Shown piece by piece: positions 1 to 5,905 of a DNA stretch of 7,548 nt. The notes beneath the pieces are model-generated. The model was not told where the DNA came from and searched no databases. It saw only the letters and a program-made list of their open reading frames with translations. This stretch comes from Bacteroidales bacterium (lineage in GTDB: Bacteria > Bacteroidota > Bacteroidia > Bacteroidales > Bacteroidaceae): the NCBI GenBank assembly GCA_004558535.1, contig SFCP01000086.1, positions 1 through 7,548 of the forward strand. The letters run 5' to 3'. Made by a program: the position numbers and the translations under genes. Positions within the stretch are counted from its first letter, which is position 1. Each line of letters starts with the position of its first letter.

Positions 1-1722
1 CTCGACAGCTTCCCCGGCGACCCGCAGGCCCTGCGCGGTCTGGAGGCCTGCCGCGAAGCACAGGCCATCAAGGAACGAGGTTCTGCCTACACGGTAAAAT
101 TGGAAAGCTTCTTCAGCGGCAGCCGTAGCGACTATGCACCGGCTTTTGGCGGCGAGGAGGGTGATCGCTTGTACTTTACTACGACGCGTCCCTCGGTGTC
201 GGGCAATGAGCTGAGTGGTATAACGGGGATGAAAAATGGCGACATATTCGTGGCGCGCAAGGATGAAAAAGGGAAGTGGAAGGTGCCCGAGGCTGTTGAG
301 GGAGACCTTAATACCGAGGAGGACGAGGGCGCATGCTCTATCTCGCCCGACGGCAAGACCATGTACCTGACCGTTTGCCGCACCGACCCGCAGTATCCGC
401 GTATGGCCGAAATCTGGACTTCTGCCCGTGCCGACGCTGGATGGAGCAAGCCCAAGGCACTCACCATCACGGCCGACACGCTCTCGAGCTACGCCCATCC
501 GGCTGTCTCGCCCGATGGTCGCTGGCTCTATTTCACTTCGGATATGCCCGGCGGCTATGGGGGATTGGATTTGTGGCGCGTTCGGATGGACGACCATGGC
601 GTCGGTGCTGTGGAAAACCTCGGTGCGGAAATCAATACAGCCGGCAACGAAGTCTTTCCGGCATTTCGTCCCACCGGCGAGCTGTATTTTTCCTCCGATG
701 GACGCACGCCTTCGTTAGGAGGCTTGGATTTCTATCGTGCCACGCAGGATACGATAACCGAACATTGGCAAGTGATCCATTTGCCCGCTCCGCTCAATTC
801 TTCCGGCGACGACTTCGGCATCACGTTCGAGGGTTTCCACAACCGTGGCTACTTCTCGTCGAACCGCAGCACGGGGGGACGCGGTTGGGACAAGATATAT
901 TCTTTTTCCTATCCCGAAGTGCTCCAGACTGTCAAGGGATGGGTCTACGAACAGGACGGCTACGAACTGCCCGAAGCCTTGGTCTATATGGTGGGAAGCG
1001 ACGGTACAAATCTGAAACTCTCCGTTCGGAGCGACGGGTCCTTTGAACAGCCGGTTACGCCGGGCGTGGACTACCTTTTCCTTGCCACCTGTCGCGGCTA
1101 CCTGAACTGCCGGGGCGACCTGCATGTCGATTCGTTGGAGGTGGAGCACCAGTACGTGCTGCAATTCCCGTTGCCCGGCATGAATGTACCCGTGCTGGTG
1201 CGCAATGTGTTCTACGAATTTGACAAGGCAGACCTGACGGAGGAATCTGTGGCCGCGCTGGACCGACTGACAAACATGCTCAAGGAAAATCCCAACATCA
1301 CCATAGAGTTGGCCGCCCATTGCGATTATCGCGGCAACGATGCCTACAACCTCAACCTCTCGCAGCGGCGTGCCGAGAGCGTGGTGCGCTACCTGGTTGA
1401 GCACGGCATTGCAGCCGACCGCCTGACGGCCAAGGGCTACGGCGAGACCGTGCCCAAGGTGGTCAACAAAAAACTCCTCGAGACCTATCCCTTCCTGCAC
1501 GAGGGCGACACGCTCACTGTGGATTATATCCTGCGTCTGACTCCCGAAGAGCAGGAGGCCTGCAACGCCTTAAACCGCCGCACCGAGTTCCGCGTGCTGC
1601 GCACTACCTACGGCCTGTTCGACGAAAACGGGCACTTGAAGACCGATGCCCTGCGCGAAACGGATGCTACGGAGGAGCAGGAGGAAAACACCGGGGCGGA
1701 ACAGGAAGACGAACTACAATAG
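1..1722 (+). CDS. OmpA-family envelope protein with PD40 propeller and CRD (PorE-like), 5' partial
   Basis: The frame is open from base 1, so the true start lies left of the window; 573 residues are visible (numbered here from base 1). Order of domains: a short helical stretch ending near residue 33 that could be the end of a TPR region; PD40/WD40-like propeller blades with SPDG at 115-118 and 170-173 and related blades near 219-230 and 270-285 (SSD/SSN followed by GGxD or GRGWD); a carboxypeptidase-regulatory-like beta domain about 310-390; and an OmpA C-terminal domain from about 400. In the OmpA domain, FDK (407-409), D442 and R457 in LSQRRA are visible; the 15-residue D-to-R spacing matches the diaminopimelate-binding pair known from OmpA. 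The family therefore predicts non-covalent peptidoglycan binding in the periplasm. PorE of Porphyromonas gingivalis (type IX secretion) has the same TPR-WD40-CRD-OmpA order, but Bacteroidetes carry several such paralogues, so PorE identity is inference. The tail is acidic (Glu/Asp-rich). The next gene starts 10 bp downstream. Confidence 0.92.
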   Translation, partial: LDSFPGDPQALRGLEACREAQAIKERGSAYTVKLESFFSGSRSDYAPAFGGEEGDRLYFTTTRPSVSGNELSGITGMKNGDIFVARKDEKGKWKVPEAVEGDLNTEEDEGACSISPDGKTMYLTVCRTDPQYPRMAEIWTSARADAGWSKPKALTITADTLSSYAHPAVSPDGRWLYFTSDMPGGYGGLDLWRVRMDDHGVGAVENLGAEINTAGNEVFPAFRPTGELYFSSDGRTPSLGGLDFYRATQDTITEHWQVIHLPAPLNSSGDDFGITFEGFHNRGYFSSNRSTGGRGWDKIYSFSYPEVLQTVKGWVYEQDGYELPEALVYMVGSDGTNLKLSVRSDGSFEQPVTPGVDYLFLATCRGYLNCRGDLHVDSLEVEHQYVLQFPLPGMNVPVLVRNVFYEFDKADLTEESVAALDRLTNMLKENPNITIELAAHCDYRGNDAYNLNLSQRRAESVVRYLVEHGIAADRLTAKGYGETVPKVVNKKLLETYPFLHEGDTLTVDYILRLTPEEQEACNALNRRTEFRVLRTTYGLFDENGHLKTDALRETDATEEQEENTGAEQEDELQ

Positions 1723-1732
1723 AACTTAACGA

Positions 1733-3049
1733 ATGATAGGACTGCATAAACCTATTTCCCGCCGTCGTCGGCGGAACGGCTTTTGGGCCATCACGCCCCT
1801 GTTGTTGCTCATAGCCCTCTTTGTCGGCTATGGCTTTTTGTCTGAGGTGAGTCAGTGGGGTCTCGTCGTGGTGTTTCTTATCGTGGCGGTTTACGCCCTT
1901 GTGGCCGTCCCGGGATTGCGTGGCAGCACGAAGGTGCGGCGCTTCCTGCGCGGTGCCACGCATCGCGACCTGCTGATAATGATTTGGATATTTGTGCTGG
2001 CCGGCGCCTTCACGGAGTCGGCTCGTGCGATGGGTGCCGTGGACGCCACGGTCAACTTGGCGCTCCACCTGTTGCCGCCGCATTTGATTTTGGCAGGGCT
2101 GTTCTTAGCTGCCTGCTTTATCTCGCTGTCAATGGGCACCTCCGTTGGAACTATCGTGGCTTTAGTGCCGGTGGCCGACGGTTTGGCCGACCGTGCCGGG
2201 CTGTCTGTGGTGATGATGGTGGCTGCCGTAGTGGGCGGCGCATTCTTTGGCGACAATCTCTCCTTTATATCCGACACCACAATTATGGCCACGCGGACCC
2301 AGGGCTGCAGCATGCGTGACAAGTTTCGGGTCAATGTGCGCATTGTCCTGCCCGCGGCGTTGCTGACGCTGGTGCTGTATGTCGTGTTGGGCAGCAGACA
2401 GGAAGTTGTGTTCGATGCAGGTTCCGTAGTTTGGCTGCGCGTGGTGCCCTACCTCTCCGTGCTGCTGCTTGCGGCGGGCGGCATCAATGTTTTGGTGGTG
2501 CTATTGGTGGGCTGTCTGCTCACCGGCGGTGTGGGACTGCTCACCGGTTCCTACGGCCTTGCTGGTTGGGGTCTGCATGTCTGCCGCGGTGTGGAGGGGA
2601 TGGCTCCCTTGATTACCGTGTCCCTCTTGGCCGGCGGACTGCTCAACTTGGTGAAGCATGGGGGCGGCATTGTCTACCTGATGCGTCTGCTGACGCGGCG
2701 CATCCATACGCGTCGGGGTGCGGAATATACCATTGCGGGACTCGTATCGGCCACCAACCTTTGCACGGCCAACAACACCATTGCCATCCTCTCCGTGGGG
2801 CATTTGGCCCGCGGCATCGCGCAGCGTTTTGGCGTAGACCCGCGCAAGAGTGCCGGCCTGCTCGACACCTTCTCCTGCTGTGTGCAGGGGCTTATTCCCT
2901 ATGGTGCGCAATTGATGATAGCCTCCGGCTTGGCCGGCATTAGTCCCGTGCAGATCATCCCCTACCTGTATTATCCCCTGCTGATGGGTGTCACAGCGTT
3001 GGCCGCCATCCATTTCCGCTATCCACGGAAGTACAGCGGGGTGGAGTAG
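1733..3049 (+). CDS. NhaC-family Na+/H+ antiporter-like membrane protein
   Basis: A 438-residue, very hydrophobic protein with roughly ten predicted membrane helices. The arginine-rich N-terminus (SRRRRRNGF, residues 9-17) fits a cytoplasmic positive-inside end. Family signatures appear in two halves: GTSVGT at 135-140 and GAFFGDNLSFISDTTIMA at 169-186, then a second half with TNLCTANNTIAI (341-352) and the helix around DTFSCCVQG (378-386). The GDN...SDTT segment is the hallmark of the NhaC/ArsB-NhaD-like ion transporter group, whose members exchange cytoplasmic Na+ for H+ across the inner membrane. Substrate is inferred; some relatives are annotated as amino-acid or dicarboxylate transporters. 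The ATG is 10 bp after the stop of the OmpA-family gene, with no Shine-Dalgarno, so co-transcription with it is likely. Length is near normal for the family and no frame damage is seen. No strong terminator follows directly; the downstream sequence is T-rich but lacks a good stem. Confidence 0.87.
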   Translation: MIGLHKPISRRRRRNGFWAITPLLLLIALFVGYGFLSEVSQWGLVVVFLIVAVYALVAVPGLRGSTKVRRFLRGATHRDLLIMIWIFVLAGAFTESARAMGAVDATVNLALHLLPPHLILAGLFLAACFISLSMGTSVGTIVALVPVADGLADRAGLSVVMMVAAVVGGAFFGDNLSFISDTTIMATRTQGCSMRDKFRVNVRIVLPAALLTLVLYVVLGSRQEVVFDAGSVVWLRVVPYLSVLLLAAGGINVLVVLLVGCLLTGGVGLLTGSYGLAGWGLHVCRGVEGMAPLITVSLLAGGLLNLVKHGGGIVYLMRLLTRRIHTRRGAEYTIAGLVSATNLCTANNTIAILSVGHLARGIAQRFGVDPRKSAGLLDTFSCCVQGLIPYGAQLMIASGLAGISPVQIIPYLYYPLLMGVTALAAIHFRYPRKYSGVE

Positions 3050-3103
3050 GGGGCGTCGACTTTTCGGGGTATTAGGTCTCCCTATGGACTGTAGTATTTT
3101 TTC

Positions 3104-3131
3104 TTTTTCGGATTTTTTTCGGATTTTTTCG
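3104..3131 (+). repeat. T-run/CGGA tandem repeat in intergenic DNA
   Basis: Three consecutive copies of a T-run followed by CGGA or CG: T5-CGGA (3104-3112), T7-CGGA (3113-3123) and T6-CG (3124-3131). A fourth T6-CGGA copy lies at 3195-3204 beyond the promoter. The tract follows the antiporter stop and precedes the putative -7 box at 3163-3170. It could act as a U-rich transcript end for the upstream operon or as an AT-rich upstream promoter region, or simply be slippage-generated sequence. The stretch between 3050 and 3103 shows no convincing hairpin. Confidence 0.5.
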
Positions 3132-3162
3132 CGAAGCCGTACGCTTCCATTAAATTAATTTG

Positions 3163-3170
3163 TACCTTTG
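3163..3170 (+). promoter_or_regulatory. Bacteroidetes-type -7 promoter box (TACCTTTG)
   Basis: TACCTTTG matches the Bacteroidetes primary-sigma -7 consensus TAnnTTTG exactly and sits after an A/T-rich spacer (ATTAAATTAATTTG). No clear TTTG or TTG is present at the expected -33 distance, which is a weakness. Transcription would start near 3176-3178 and read into the structured region 3177-3504 and then towards the gene at 3580. Confidence 0.6.
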
Positions 3171-3178
3171 AAGCGTCC

Positions 3179-3200
3179 TGCTGTTCCGTCAGCATTTTTT
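3179..3200 (+). other. Promoter-proximal hairpin followed by T6
   Basis: TGCTG (3179-3183) pairs perfectly with CAGCA (3190-3194) around a 6-nt loop, followed by six T (3195-3200). It has terminator form, but it lies at the very 5' end of the RNA expected from the TACCTTTG box, where intrinsic termination would be unusual. It may cap and stabilise the 5' end, or end read-through from the antiporter operon. The stem is only 5 bp. Confidence 0.35.
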
Positions 3201-3464
3201 CGGATGAGAGATGCAGAAGCGGGTGGGCGGGATGCACTTATAAATAAGGCGTTTACTTGACGCTTTGGTTCTGACACTTTCAAAGTCTCGCAAACTTGAT
3301 ACTTCGTCTGAGATCAAAGCAACGGTAGATGTCCTCGGGATATGTATGTACAGCCCTCATTGTGTCATTTTTTGTTGCAGACACGCTGAGCGGCTTCACG
3401 CATATCAGCGTGGGCTTCTGCGTTGCTCGTTCCTGACGAAGTGGGCAATGCGAGACGCCTGAAA

Positions 3465-3504
3465 GTGTGGGACGGGCGACAGTTCAGCAACCCGCGCTTT
3501 TTTT
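3465..3504 (+). terminator. Intrinsic terminator at the end of the structured RNA
   Basis: GTGTGGG (3465-3471) pairs with CCCGCGC (3491-3497), a 7-bp stem including two G-U pairs, followed directly by seven T (3498-3504). The 19-nt loop is long and can form alternative pairs such as CTGAA/TTCAG (3459-3463/3483-3487). It lies 75 bp before the ATG at 3580, so it separates the RNA from the next gene or, if regulated, controls read-through into it. Confidence 0.6.
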
Positions 3505-3579
3505 ATATTCGTGTTTTCACCTCTCTTCTTGATGGTTTGCCGGAACGGGTTGGCGGCAAGATGCCCAACAATAGTAAAG

Positions 3580-5064
3580 ATGGCAAATGTTTTCATGGCT
3601 CAGATGCACTTCTTCTTCCCGTTGGAGCGGGTGGACAGGAATGCACACCATAATTTGCGGGAGAGTGGAATGACGCTACCACTTTCGTTTGTTTCGCAGC
3701 GCTGTGAAATGAATGGCAGGTTTATGCCCTTCGGGGAGCACGCGTTTTATTATGCTTCGCAGACAGCACCAGGCGTTGGGTGTTTCCGCAAGGTGACACT
3801 TCGGGCCTACTTGTTGTCTTATCGGATGAGCCGTGAGGACGAAGAAGAGTATTTCCTGGTCGTTGGCGCGAGCATTGACAAATGCTTCGAAGAGAGTTTT
3901 GCCCGCGCATTGCCCAACGAATCAAATCAAGGCCTCCTCTGTCGCTTGTGTTCCGAGGATGATTTGACGCTCCTCCAGGAGGCGTTGCGCAGGCAAGGTA
4001 ATAACGGACTGTTTTATCCTCTTCACGACCCAACTTTGAACTTTCGGCAATGGGTGGATGGGCTCGCCGGAAATTTGACAGGCCAGCCTGCCGGATGTTA
4101 CCTGCCCGAACATTCCGTTGTCCACGTGAGAGGAGTGCAGTATAATTTGGCCGGCATCACTACAAGAGACCAGTTGGACACAGCGTTCAATAACACGTTC
4201 TATTCCCTGCAGGCGCCCCTCGAATTCGCGCAGGAATGGGGAGGAAACTATAGGCAATTGGCGCTCGCATTGATGCACGGCAATGGCAATATGCACAACA
4301 TATCTTGCCGTCAAGTCCGTGTGTTCAGGTCGCATGAGTTCACCAACAATCGGCACGAGATGACCTATGCCGGCAGGGACGGCATCGTTTTCCTGCAATC
4401 GCATTATCCCTTCAATATCTTGACTCCGAAAAGGCAAAGCCAGATTTTCAAAACATGGCCGGCGGACCTGACGAACGTGCAGAATGTCTATGAGATGTGT
4501 ATGGCTCTGTCCATGCAACGCAGGCTTGACAAACTATCCGCACAGCTTGACAGCAAACATAAAAGCCGGATACGCACCACGCTGGCAAAGTTGGCGCAGC
4601 TCATAGGCAAACAACATAATAATGCGCGCGACCTCAATAATAAATACCACTTCATCCTTGAGCAGATGGGCATCACTGCGGCATTCAACCACGTGAGAAT
4701 TCGTGGCGAACTCCTGGCCGATACCTATCAACTGCGGCTGTCGCGCCGGACCAACTATATCATCCTGCTCTTCACTATCTCTGCCTTCGTTCTGGCAGCC
4801 TTGCAAATCTTTCAAAACGAACTTAATAAACTCTCTTCTGCCATGGACATCACCATTCATTGCAACCGTGCACCGTGCGGTCACTGTGCTTGCGAAGCAC
4901 ACACCGATCCCAGTCTTTCGCTCCAATTTATTGGCGACAGCATTGTGTTACAAATTCTATTCACCATCATCGCGCTGGTCGTTTTGATTGTGGCTTATCA
5001 CTTTGTGGTCTATCCCATCATCCAGAAGCTGCACGAGCGCCTGCACCGCGATATGGACAACTAA
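3580..5064 (+). CDS. Unrecognised membrane-anchored protein with two C-terminal TM helices and Cys-rich loop
   Basis: A 494-residue protein whose family I do not recognise. The frame opens further left with a GTG at 3511, but that codon abuts the terminator; the ATG at 3580, preceded by an A-rich stretch (AATAGTAAAG), is preferred, with ATG 3595 and 3604 as alternatives. Residues 1 to about 305 look soluble, with no signal peptide. About 308-365 is Leu/Gln/Lys/Arg-rich and helical, a plausible coiled coil. TM1 is about 392-412 and TM2 about 455-480, ending in a short basic tail. The roughly 40-residue loop between them contains C428, C433, C436 and C438 with H435 and H441. The likely topology is a large cytoplasmic N-domain with the Cys/His loop in the periplasm. 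A helical stalk plus two terminal helices recalls CorA channels, but the GMN signature between the helices is absent, so CorA function is not supported. It is followed 26 bp later by the exported CxxCxG protein gene. Base composition is intermediate. Confidence 0.75.
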   Translation: MANVFMAQMHFFFPLERVDRNAHHNLRESGMTLPLSFVSQRCEMNGRFMPFGEHAFYYASQTAPGVGCFRKVTLRAYLLSYRMSREDEEEYFLVVGASIDKCFEESFARALPNESNQGLLCRLCSEDDLTLLQEALRRQGNNGLFYPLHDPTLNFRQWVDGLAGNLTGQPAGCYLPEHSVVHVRGVQYNLAGITTRDQLDTAFNNTFYSLQAPLEFAQEWGGNYRQLALALMHGNGNMHNISCRQVRVFRSHEFTNNRHEMTYAGRDGIVFLQSHYPFNILTPKRQSQIFKTWPADLTNVQNVYEMCMALSMQRRLDKLSAQLDSKHKSRIRTTLAKLAQLIGKQHNNARDLNNKYHFILEQMGITAAFNHVRIRGELLADTYQLRLSRRTNYIILLFTISAFVLAALQIFQNELNKLSSAMDITIHCNRAPCGHCACEAHTDPSLSLQFIGDSIVLQILFTIIALVVLIVAYHFVVYPIIQKLHERLHRDMDN

Positions 5065-5090
5065 TTAATTACTTTCTAAAAATTATTATC

Positions 5091-5894
5091 ATGAAAAAGT
5101 ATCTTATTTTTGTTTCCTTATTCTTGGCTACAGCCTTGAGTGCAGCCGGTAGAATTGAAGTTGCCAAAGTGAACGAGCCGCTACATCCATTCCATTCGGA
5201 GGATTGCTGTGAGTGTCATTTGAATCCTTTTATGGAAGATTTATCTTATAGCGATTTATTCTCGTTCATGCAGCAAAGCCCATCTGTAACTTTTGAGAGC
5301 ACTTGGGTAACAGCAAATGATACGGTGACAACATTTCATATATCTAAGGTTCGATATAGTAATTTATCTGGCCGTATGATAAGAACGGTATTTTGGATAG
5401 CAGATGCTAATAAGAATGAGCTAAAAGACAAAAATAAAAAATATAATACAGTGGATGGTTACGTTTCCGTAGGGACAACACGAGAGATAGCGAATAATAA
5501 TTATTATATTGAAGAAATTTCAGTTGATATGCCTAATAGTGAATTCCATTTAGACCGAAATAAAAACTATAATCTATATTATAGTGTCGGTTTTTATGAA
5601 GTTCCGAGTACCGGAAAACATATATGCGAGAGTGGATATAATTATGCTTTTACGCTTAAGGCGAAAGCTTCGGCGCCTACACCGCGCTCATCTCAACCAC
5701 ACCGAGAATTGCAGCCTGTACAAGTATGGTATCCTTGCTTGTCTTGTGGCGGAACAGGAAAATGTGCTTGCTGTCAAGGTCAAGGAAAAAAGTGGTATGG
5801 GAATTCTTACGAAAATTGTGTATGTTGTTATGGTGGGATGGCTTGCACGACTTGTTATGGGCGAAGGGGTTATTATAGCACAGAATACAGATAA
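5091..5894 (+). CDS. Exported protein with DnaJ-type CxxCxGxG cysteine-rich C-terminus
   Basis: A 267-residue protein starting at an ATG behind an A/T-rich leader (CTAAAAATTATTATC), typical of Bacteroidetes. Residues 1 to about 19 form a signal peptide (MKK, hydrophobic core, cleavage near SAAG), so it should cross the inner membrane. Residues 32-43 carry a His/Cys cluster, including C39-C40-E-C42-H43, which formally fits the CxxCH haem c motif. The middle (about 60-200) looks like a beta-rich ligand or adhesion-type domain that I cannot name. The C-terminus has four regularly placed motifs: CxxCGGTG at 216-223, CxxCxGxG at 225-232, CxxCxG at 243-248 and CxxCxG at 252-257; the last two lack the final glycine. 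This is the four-repeat pattern of the DnaJ zinc-finger domain, more compact, and without any J-domain. Zinc binding is inferred. The gene is strikingly A+T-rich: 16 G/C of 60 in 5401-5460 against 36 of 60 in 6001-6060. Neighbours lie 26 bp before and 11 bp after. Confidence 0.83.
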   Translation: MKKYLIFVSLFLATALSAAGRIEVAKVNEPLHPFHSEDCCECHLNPFMEDLSYSDLFSFMQQSPSVTFESTWVTANDTVTTFHISKVRYSNLSGRMIRTVFWIADANKNELKDKNKKYNTVDGYVSVGTTREIANNNYYIEEISVDMPNSEFHLDRNKNYNLYYSVGFYEVPSTGKHICESGYNYAFTLKAKASAPTPRSSQPHRELQPVQVWYPCLSCGGTGKCACCQGQGKKWYGNSYENCVCCYGGMACTTCYGRRGYYSTEYR

Positions 5895-5902
5895 TATATT
5901 AT
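5891..5902. repeat. 12-bp perfect palindrome at the gene junction
   Basis: ATAATATATTAT is its own reverse complement and spans the stop codon of the exported-protein gene and the short gap before the GH13 start at 5906. It lies exactly at the shift from A+T-rich to G+C-rich sequence. It may be a binding site or a chance product of A/T-rich DNA; no function can be assigned. Confidence 0.3.
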
Positions 5903-5905
5903 GTA

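Larger units (their letters stand above)
3177..3504 (+). ncRNA. Putative structured RNA (~330 nt), stand-alone ncRNA or leader of the 3580 gene
   Basis: The span runs from the start site expected for the TACCTTTG box to the end of a T7 run after a GC stem. It lacks a credible protein frame but is dense in complementary segments. Local hairpins: AAGGCGT/ACGCTTT (3246-3252/3260-3266), TTGAT/ATCAA (3296-3300/3313-3317), CACGCTGA/TCAGCGTG (3382-3389/3405-3412, with inner GCG/CGC), and TTGCTC/GGGCAA (3423-3428/3443-3448). Long-range: GCAGAAGC at 3213-3220 is the exact complement of GCTTCTGC at 3414-3421; GTCTCGCA at 3285-3292 is the exact complement of TGCGAGAC at 3449-3456; GCAAC/GTTGC pairs 3319-3323 with 3374-3378. 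The two 8-bp helices interlock, which predicts a pseudoknot. The right-hand strands abut in order (3405-3412, 3414-3421, 3423-3428, 3443-3448, 3449-3456). I see no tmRNA ends or RNase P core motifs. I do not assign a family; the Bacteroidales-1 and 6S-like Rfam models are the ones to compare. The span is inferred from promoter and terminator and not measured. Confidence 0.55.

Noticed and set aside
100..102. TTG at 100 as start of the OmpA-family gene
   Set aside because: The same frame is open to base 1 with plausible protein sequence (a helical stretch before the propeller), and propeller/OmpA proteins of this type need an N-terminal signal and further domains. The gene is cut by the window edge.
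715..1500. Long minus-strand frame opposite the OmpA-family gene, and similar shadows opposite the other genes
   Set aside because: They are mirror frames of clearly homologous coding sequence in G+C-rich DNA, with no family features of their own.
3177..3504. tmRNA, RNase P RNA or retron RNA
   Set aside because: There is no tRNA-like 3' end or tag frame, no RNase P core motifs, and no reverse transcriptase gene nearby.
3511..3579. GTG at 3511 as start of the membrane-protein gene
   Set aside because: It lies seven bases after the T-run of the terminator, and the extra 23 residues look non-native. The ATG at 3580 with an A-rich leader is the better choice.
3265..3653. Small frames (3265-3462 +, 3405-3596 -, 3423-3653 +) in the intergenic region
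   Set aside because: They start at TTG or other weak codons or overlap the RNA helices and the terminator, show no recognisable composition or domain, and run through predicted structured RNA.
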